This document shows positions 61,406 through 64,000 of a stretch of DNA of 64,000 nucleotides, piece by piece. The stretch is from positions 183,997 to 247,996 of the forward strand of contig JAVKDD010000025.1 of NCBI GenBank assembly GCA_040222455.1. Reading direction: 5' to 3'. Every line of letters begins with the position of its first letter. Within the stretch, counting starts at the first letter, position 1. This DNA comes from RHLJ01 sp040222455 (GTDB taxonomy: Bacteria; Bacteroidota; Rhodothermia; Balneolales; Balneolaceae). The notes under the pieces are model-generated. The model was given only the letters and a program-made list of their open reading frames with translations. It was not told the origin of the DNA and searched no databases. A program made the translations under genes and the position numbers.

Positions 61406-63736
61406 CTATTTGATGATTACCACTTTACCAACCCCTTTTTCAGAACCGTCTCGCTCTAAGGAAACAACAAAATATACACCAGTTCCAAGTTTGTTGCCCC
61501 TAAAATCTAAACCGTCCCAACTTACTCTGCCACCTCTTGTTTCAATTTCTTGTACTACCGTACCATCTACACCAAGAATTTTTATATCGGTTATTTCACT
61601 TAATCCTTCTATTACTATTTGGTTATTTCTTGAGTAGGAAAAAGGATTCGGGAACACTTTCAAATTATCCATTTTGTTTACTGGAGTAATTGCCAGGTCT
61701 TTATAACTCACCAGTCCAAGATCGGTTGATATAAAAACCTCACCGGTATCATCATTTATGGTAATTGATAAAATATTATTCGAGATAAGTGGACTATTTT
61801 CGATTGTAAACCTTTTCTCAATTCGGCTACCTTCTGCATTTAATAACCAAATCCCTTGATTAACACTTCCAATCCATTTCTGATTGGCTTCATTTATAGC
61901 AATTGTTGAAACATTTACATCCCGAAGTAAAAAACGAGAAATTGCAGCTGTATCTTCATTAATTAACCACTGAGCTTCATAATCATTGGGGTTATTGCTT
62001 TCTACTATAAAGTCTGGAAAAATAAATCTAGCAATCCCTCTTGAAGTACCAATCCAAACCTCACCATTATTATCTTCAGCAATACTAGTAATTTTTTCAT
62101 CAGGTAGATTTCCATTATTACCGTCTGCTGTTAGTTTTCTATACTGATCATCAGATTCGTCAAGTGGGTCTCCAGTATCTAAAACAAGTAAGCCTTTTCC
62201 ATTATTATTGAAATCAATTAAAGAAATCCATTTTTTATCATTAGAATCTATAAAAAGATTGAAATAAAGGTTGTCAGTTGGAATACCTACTTTGCTAAAG
62301 TGGTTCCATTCATCGCTTCCATTTTGCTGCAAGTTTAAAGGTTTATCAGATTCAAAACTTGTAACCCACATATCATTATTACTATCACCATCAAGTCCAG
62401 CAATCACTATAAAGGATCTTTCATTAGATATACCCGTAAGCCCCGAATTACTTGCGTTAAAAACAGATATCTCGTTTGTATTAATATTATGCCTTAATAC
62501 CCCTTTTCCCCAACTTCCAAAATAATAGTCGCTAGATGTACTGGCTTGGGAAAAAACTGCCCAAAAGTTGTTGGTTGCCATTTCTGGGTTAGTTCTGATG
62601 TTGTAATTAAACCATTCTCCATCTTCAAATAAATAATACCCTCTTACAGTATTGAACGGATCGGTTTGAGGAAAAACAGATGTACTTGTTGATACTAACG
62701 TATTATCAACTATTTCCAATTTATTGAAAAAATTCAGGTAGGGACCATCTGGCAAATATTCATTTCTTTGTGATGTATTAGCTATATCATACTCAATTAG
62801 TCCATTATCAGAAGTGCCTATAAATAACAAATTATCTTTTACTGCTGCAGATAAGGGTCTTGTTTCGCCTTCTAATTGAATACTCTGTTCAGAACCATCG
62901 CTATTTCTTAGTATTACTCTATCAGAAAATAAAAATATTAACTCATTATCAGTTTTATAAAAATCTTGAACTCTGTTATTACCGAAACTATTATTCGATT
63001 CCCAGCTCGTTCCATTAAAGCTGTATAAAGTATCACTAACCAGTGCATATAATTCAGAATCAAATTCGATTATCTTATTAATAATCTCATTTTGGAAACC
63101 ATCTACTTCTGAGTAGTTTGTCCATGATGAGGGATCCAATAAATTTGAACTTAAATCTGCTATAGCCACTCCTTGTTCAGTTGCGCAATATATTAAACCT
63201 TCAGAAATATCTATATCATTAACCTGAATACCTCTTTCAAAGCTACCAAGCTTAGCAATGCTGGTATTAACAAAGAAACCATCTAGAGTATATATTACGA
63301 TACCAAAGTCAGTTGCTACAAATAGTTCACCTTCATTAAGTATCAGTTCATTTATAGTTTTTGAAGGAAATTGTTCTACTCTTGCTATATCCTCATTTTT
63401 TATAAACAAATCTGTATCGATATTTAATACATCGATAGTGCCATCTGAATAGACTAGAATTAATTGATTTTGATTATCATCAAAAACTGAATGTGATGGA
63501 TTTAATCGATGCATTCCATCTGTGGTTGTGTAAACCTTTCCAAACACGCCATTTTTAATGGTGAAAATACCCCCCAAAGTGGATACAAAAATGTCATTAT
63601 CATCTGAAGAAACAACTGTATTTACAGTAGAAAATGAGGAGTATACATTCCAAGAACCAAGCTCTTGCGCTGAAGCTTTAAATAATGACAAAAATACTAA
63701 AAGGATTATTAGAATCGATTTTTTAGGAGAGTACAT
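61406..63736 (-). CDS. porZ: PorZ-like T9SS protein: two-propeller surface protein with C-terminal sorting domain
   Basis: A 776-residue protein with a signal peptide (about 1-23, ending ASAQ). The opening 'ELGSWNVYSSFSTVNTV' and repeated two-component-regulator propeller units ('NGEVWIGTSRGIARF', 'NQKWIGSVNQGIWLL', 'GEVFISTDLGLVSY') make two propellers. The last 80 residues are a T9SS-type domain ('VFPNPFSYSRNNQIVIEG', 'KLGTGVYFVVSL'). In Porphyromonas, PorZ is part of the surface attachment complex and binds A-LPS. The match is by architecture and opening sequence. It is upstream of a sugar-transferase fusion. Confidence 0.85.
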   Translation of the reverse strand: MYSPKKSILIILLVFLSLFKASAQELGSWNVYSSFSTVNTVVSSDDNDIFVSTLGGIFTIKNGVFGKVYTTTDGMHRLNPSHSVFDDNQNQLILVYSDGTIDVLNIDTDLFIKNEDIARVEQFPSKTINELILNEGELFVATDFGIVIYTLDGFFVNTSIAKLGSFERGIQVNDIDISEGLIYCATEQGVAIADLSSNLLDPSSWTNYSEVDGFQNEIINKIIEFDSELYALVSDTLYSFNGTSWESNNSFGNNRVQDFYKTDNELIFLFSDRVILRNSDGSEQSIQLEGETRPLSAAVKDNLLFIGTSDNGLIEYDIANTSQRNEYLPDGPYLNFFNKLEIVDNTLVSTSTSVFPQTDPFNTVRGYYLFEDGEWFNYNIRTNPEMATNNFWAVFSQASTSSDYYFGSWGKGVLRHNINTNEISVFNASNSGLTGISNERSFIVIAGLDGDSNNDMWVTSFESDKPLNLQQNGSDEWNHFSKVGIPTDNLYFNLFIDSNDKKWISLIDFNNNGKGLLVLDTGDPLDESDDQYRKLTADGNNGNLPDEKITSIAEDNNGEVWIGTSRGIARFIFPDFIVESNNPNDYEAQWLINEDTAAISRFLLRDVNVSTIAINEANQKWIGSVNQGIWLLNAEGSRIEKRFTIENSPLISNNILSITINDDTGEVFISTDLGLVSYKDLAITPVNKMDNLKVFPNPFSYSRNNQIVIEGLSEITDIKILGVDGTVVQEIETRGGRVSWDGLDFRGNKLGTGVYFVVSLERDGSEKGVGKVVIIK

Positions 63737-63862
63737 AAATGTGTGACTACATCTTAATTAATTTTGATTGTAGCGTTTAAAGCATATAACACATTTTATA
63801 GTTAAATCTTGTCTTCGATTCTTGAGTATTAAGTATAAAAAGAATCTACTTATAAATTGAAA
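63737..63862. other. intergenic region between porZ and the rRNA terminator
   Basis: 126 AT-rich bases that should contain the porZ promoter (minus strand). No gene or hairpin was seen. Confidence 0.5.
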
Positions 63863-63899
63863 TAAAAAAACCCTTCGATGCAAGAGCAAGGAAGGGTTT
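63863..63899 (-). terminator. Rho-independent terminator of the rRNA operon
   Basis: On the minus strand AAACCCTTC and GAAGGGTTT form a perfect nine-base stem with a 14-base loop, followed by a T-run. It lies about 18 bases beyond the 3' end of the 5S rRNA. Confidence 0.92.
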
Positions 63900-63916
63900 A
63901 TGTGGGAAAAAAAGAA

Positions 63917-64000
63917 GAGGCGGCGACCTACTCTACCGCAAAGCAGTACCATCGGCGCTGCAGGGCTTAACGACCGTGTTCGGGATGGGAACGGGTGGGG
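63917..64000 (-). rRNA. rrf: 5S ribosomal RNA (5' part outside window)
   Basis: The reverse complement contains the conserved 5S segments 'CCATCCCGAACACGG', 'GTTAAGCCCTGCAGCGCC' and the 3' end 'GAGTAGGTCGCCGCC'. About 84 of 110-120 bases are present; the 5' end lies beyond the right edge. It marks the 3' end of an rRNA operon that runs leftward. Confidence 0.97.

Noticed and set aside
1..64000. tRNA genes and insertion sequences
   Set aside because: No cloverleaf with a conserved T-loop was noticed in any intergenic gap, and no transposase-like protein is encoded; a tRNA scan would settle the former.

Overview
The window is about 64 kb of an AT-rich bacterial chromosome that most resembles Balneolota/Rhodothermota or a related Bacteroidota-group bacterium. 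The evidence is a type IX secretion sorting domain with the 'YPNPFNPST' opening (27207-28658), a PorZ-type protein (61406-63736), many Sec signal peptides ending in AQ, lipoproteins, and mostly weak or absent Shine-Dalgarno sequences. This placement is an inference. A partial 5S rRNA on the minus strand closes the right edge.

Layout. 1-6331: truncated lipoprotein, secreted M20 peptidase, DUF302 protein, and a small secreted protein overlapping gcvP. 6547-13386: tandem pair of Ig-like/LVIVD propeller proteins, a YncE-like propeller with a His/Met-rich insert, an unknown protein and a ZIP metal transporter. 13387-17523: probable five-gene minus-strand operon (MFS transporter, two bacterial PH-domain proteins, ArsN2-type acetyltransferase, arsenate reductase). 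17623-26583: a histidine kinase/response regulator pair divergent from a PDZ protein, a NEW3-domain membrane protein, an ABC ATPase and two ABC-2 permeases. 26664-40113: thioesterase, GLUG/T9SS protein, CoA-transferase, orphan lipoprotein, propeller-amidohydrolase, EttA, a membrane class III cyclase and a TIGR01777 epimerase. 40278-42275: sigma factor and two SRPBCC proteins.

42276-50133 is the main accessory region: dispersed repeats, a 14-repeat CRISPR array and a complete type V-A system transcribed leftward (cas12a, cas4, cas1, cas2, array). Cas12a keeps its RuvC triad, Nuc arginine and crRNA-processing residues, so it looks functional. In the 5' region of cas12a there is a single degenerate repeat-like hairpin. 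The seven bases following it recur between it and cas12a, directly after a TTTG PAM. This is the arrangement expected of a cas-regulating RNA (CreR-like) and is the most interesting unexplained signal here.

50134-64000: HU-like DNA-binding protein, M15 endolysin-like peptidase, then a long minus-strand envelope/lipid gene run (undecaprenyl-phosphate sugar transferase, DPM1-like glycosyltransferase, accA, thioesterase, DUF2085, DUF4199-like, CPBP protease, DUF2007, cdsA), tgt on the plus strand, a glycosyltransferase fused to a degenerate sugar-phosphate transferase, porZ, and the 3' end of an rRNA operon.
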